A stretch of DNA of 5,810 nucleotides, taken from Dehalococcoidia bacterium CG2_30_46_9. GTDB taxonomy: Bacteria; Chloroflexota; Dehalococcoidia; GIF9; AB-539-J10. Each line of letters opens with the position of its first letter. The first letter of the stretch is position 1. The notes under the pieces were generated by a model. It was not told where the DNA came from. It saw only the letters and a list, made by a program, of their open reading frames with translations, and did not search any database. The stretch is from positions 1-5,810 of the forward strand of contig MNYE01000105.1 in assembly GCA_001873005.1 (NCBI GenBank). The letters run 5' to 3'. A program made the position numbers and the translations under genes. This document shows, in pieces, positions 4,365 to 5,810 of this stretch.

Positions 4365-5399
4365 CTAATTGATCTGCCCTGTTAGTTTACTATATACCTC
4401 GCGGTATCTTTTCGCTGTTCCTTCGACTATCTCTTGTGGTAGCATGGGCGGTGGTGATTCTTTATCCCATCCTGAGGTCAGCAGCCAATCACGAACTGGT
4501 TGTTTATCGAAGCTGGCTTGCGAAAAACCAACCTTGTATTGGCAGGCATCCCAAAAACGACTGGAGTCGGGCGTCAACAATTCGTCTATAAGAGTCAGCT
4601 TTCCATCTATTAACCCAAACTCGAACTTGGTATCAGCGATCATGATTCCTTTAGCTTTAGCATAATCATGGGCATAGATATAAATAAGTAAACTCCTCTC
4701 CTCTAACTCTGAAATCAGGTGCTCTATGCCAAGGTTCTTTATATCCCGTCCACTTAAGGGGCGATCATGCTCCGTATCGCTCTTAGTCGTAGGGGCAAAG
4801 ATAGGTTGAGGCAATTTTTCACTTTCCTTTAAACCTCGCGGCAAAGGGATATCGCCCACTTTTCCCGTCTCTTTATATTCTGTCCATGCCGAGCCGGCAA
4901 GATAACCTCGAATAATACATTCTACAGGAATGCGCTTAGCTTTAGCCACAATCATGGAGCGACCTACGAGGCTTGTTAAAAGCCCTGAGCGTAGCAAAGG
5001 GGCAAGTGAGGAATCTCTCCCTCTCTGAGATTGCGGAGCTTGTTCCGAGCCTGTCAAGAGATTGCTTCGGGACTCTGTCCCTCGCAATGACAGGCGAGGA
5101 ATCTCAGTCCTCGTAACGACAGTCGGGGTGCTCGCAATGACATCCTGAAACGCATCCAGGGTATCAATCACCTTGATGAAATGGTTAGGCATAATATGCC
5201 TTGTTTTTTCAAACCAGAAGGCCGAAAGTTGGTTAAGCACCTCCCCCTTACCCGGTATGCCACAAGGTAAGACAGCATCAAAAGCAGAGACGCGGTCGGT
5301 GGAGACTATAAGAAGCTTATCGCCTAAATCATAGACGTCTCTCACCTTGCCACGGCGAAATAAGGGAAGAGGTAAATTGGTTTCTAGCAAAACACTCAT
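4365..5399 (-). CDS. purC: Phosphoribosylaminoimidazole-succinocarboxamide synthase (SAICAR synthase) with an in-frame repeat insertion
   Basis: PurC joins CAIR and aspartate using ATP to give SAICAR in IMP synthesis. Visible motifs: GKVRDVYD (17-24, nucleotide binding), STDRVSAFD (33-41), MPNH (70-73), GRSMIVAKA (146-154), signature IPVECIIRGYLAGSAW (157-172), signature IADTKFEFG (254-262), DELLTPDSSRFW (272-283) and SFDKQPVRDW (296-305). All catalytic blocks are present. The protein has 344 residues, against roughly 290-300 usual for this long form. The excess lies at about residues 87-143, between NH and GRSM, where family members have a linker of about 20 residues. That stretch is encoded by interspersed-repeat DNA, in frame and without stops. 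The start at 5399 is chosen because its ATG overlaps the purB stop as ATGA; an upstream ATG at 5417 adds six residues, and neither has a clear Shine-Dalgarno. Expression is probably coupled to purB. Confidence 0.93.
   Translation of the reverse strand: MSVLLETNLPLPLFRRGKVRDVYDLGDKLLIVSTDRVSAFDAVLPCGIPGKGEVLNQLSAFWFEKTRHIMPNHFIKVIDTLDAFQDVIASTPTVVTRTEIPRLSLRGTESRSNLLTGSEQAPQSQRGRDSSLAPLLRSGLLTSLVGRSMIVAKAKRIPVECIIRGYLAGSAWTEYKETGKVGDIPLPRGLKESEKLPQPIFAPTTKSDTEHDRPLSGRDIKNLGIEHLISELEERSLLIYIYAHDYAKAKGIMIADTKFEFGLIDGKLTLIDELLTPDSSRFWDACQYKVGFSQASFDKQPVRDWLLTSGWDKESPPPMLPQEIVEGTAKRYREVYSKLTGQIN
4971..5141 (-). repeat. Mosaic of interspersed palindromic repeats inserted in frame in purC
   Basis: About 171 bp (57 codons) with repeat character. 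CTCGCAATGACA occurs exactly twice (5081-5092 and 5131-5142) with a degenerate third copy TCGTAACGACAG near 5111. GAGGAATCTC occurs at 5008-5017 and 5096-5105, and GAGATTGC at 5027-5034 and 5058-5065. On the coding strand the units read TGTCATTGCGAG ... CGAAGCAATCTC, a repeat type that I recall as widespread and multi-copy in environmental bacterial genomes; that recollection is not tested here. The outer limits are set where conserved PurC residues resume and are uncertain by perhaps ten codons on each side. Confidence 0.75.
5050..5094. repeat. 45-nt palindromic unit within the purC insertion
   Basis: CCTGTCA (5050-5056) pairs with TGACAGG (5088-5094). Inside, TTGC pairs with GCAA, and GGGAC with GTCCC around a 3-nt loop. 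The unit can fold as a long interrupted hairpin in DNA or in the purC mRNA. Such structure is typical of mobile palindromic repeats and not of ordinary coding sequence. Confidence 0.7.
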
Positions 5400-5810
5400 T
5401 GTCTGGTTATCTGACATGGCGGATGCTTATTTAACCCCAGGCGCTCAAAGATGCTATTCACATATTTCAGATAGTAGTTGTAATCAAACAAGGATTCCAA
5501 TTCGGATTTAGGCAGGTGAACTAAAATACGCTCATCAAACTCAAGCAAACTCAGGAAGCTAGTCCTTTCGCCCCAGGCTTTCATGGCATTGTCCTGCACC
5601 ACTCTATAGGCTTCCTCACGGCTCATTCCTTTGTCTATTAGAGTGAGGAGCACTCTCTGAGAAAAGATTACACCCTGGGTAAGCTCAAGATTGCGCCGCA
5701 TGTTTTCGGAATAAACCTTGAGTTCTCTCATTACTGAACTGAATATGTATAGCATGTAATCAAGTGCCAGACAGGAGTCGGGTAAAATTATTCGCTCTGC
5801 CGAAGAGTGA
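5396..5810 (-). CDS. purB: Adenylosuccinate lyase, C-terminal part (5' end outside the window)
   Basis: The frame is open to the window edge and 137 residues are visible, about the last third of a protein of usually 430-450. PurB removes fumarate from SAICAR and from adenylosuccinate, so it acts directly after PurC and again in AMP synthesis. The visible part opens HSSAERIILPDSCLALDYML, the block following the family's 'RDISHSS(V/A)ER' motif, then VYSENMRRNLELTQGVIFSQ and LIDKGMSREEAYRVVQDNAM, both typical of the C-terminal helices, and ends in an FDYNYYLKYV block close to the usual family terminus. The main signature SSxMPxKxNP lies further upstream, outside the window. Its TGA overlaps the purC ATG. 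Nothing looks broken. Confidence 0.93.
   Translation of the reverse strand, partial: HSSAERIILPDSCLALDYMLYIFSSVMRELKVYSENMRRNLELTQGVIFSQRVLLTLIDKGMSREEAYRVVQDNAMKAWGERTSFLSLLEFDERILVHLPKSELESLFDYNYYLKYVNSIFERLGLNKHPPCQITRQ

Noticed and set aside
4369..4665. Plus-strand frame of 98 codons opposite purC
   Set aside because: It is a shadow of the conserved purC 3' half.
4971..5141. CRISPR array
   Set aside because: The repeats are few, unevenly spaced and palindromic, and they lie in an open purC frame; there are no uniform spacers or cas genes.

Overview
The window looks like a bacterial chromosome segment of moderate GC, most plausibly from the Chloroflexota (Dehalococcoidia-like). That placement is an inference. 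It rests on the wording of PurC and PurB, a DUF5679-type zinc ribbon, a DUF2007 gene behind purC, and a TGTCATTGCGAG-type interspersed repeat family that I remember from environmental genomes. No rRNA or other taxonomic marker is present.

Region 1 (1-1306, minus strand) begins with the end of an IS1182-like insertion sequence, including the first 54 codons of its transposase. The IS end lies in the last codons of a DUF3006 gene. Upstream, 4 nt away, is a ComEC-type metallo-beta-lactamase-fold hydrolase with a lipoprotein signal. The two genes form an operon behind a very good promoter (TTGACA, 18 nt, TACAAT).

Region 2 (1307-3036, plus strand) holds a possible 20-codon leader ORF, a small DUF5679-like zinc-ribbon protein, tRNA-Leu(UAG), and 540 nt without a gene. 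That gap contains inverted repeats, a G-run tract and a promoter. Then come an HNH nuclease gene and an acidic orphan protein of 68 residues.

Region 3 (3037-5810, minus strand) holds an uncharacterised gene whose four conserved-looking acidic positions suggest a DUF429/RNase H-like fold and which appears to be transcribed without a leader. It is followed by purine biosynthesis genes in the order purB (C-terminal 137 residues), purC and a DUF2007 gene. PurB and PurC catalyse two steps of IMP synthesis (SAICAR synthase and adenylosuccinate lyase); purB and purC overlap as ATGA.

The most striking observation is in purC. About 171 bp of palindromic interspersed-repeat sequence sits in frame between two conserved blocks and enlarges the enzyme by up to about 57 residues. 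The catalytic motifs on both sides are intact and the frame is open. This resembles the in-frame palindromic elements of Rickettsia, in an apparently unrelated organism.
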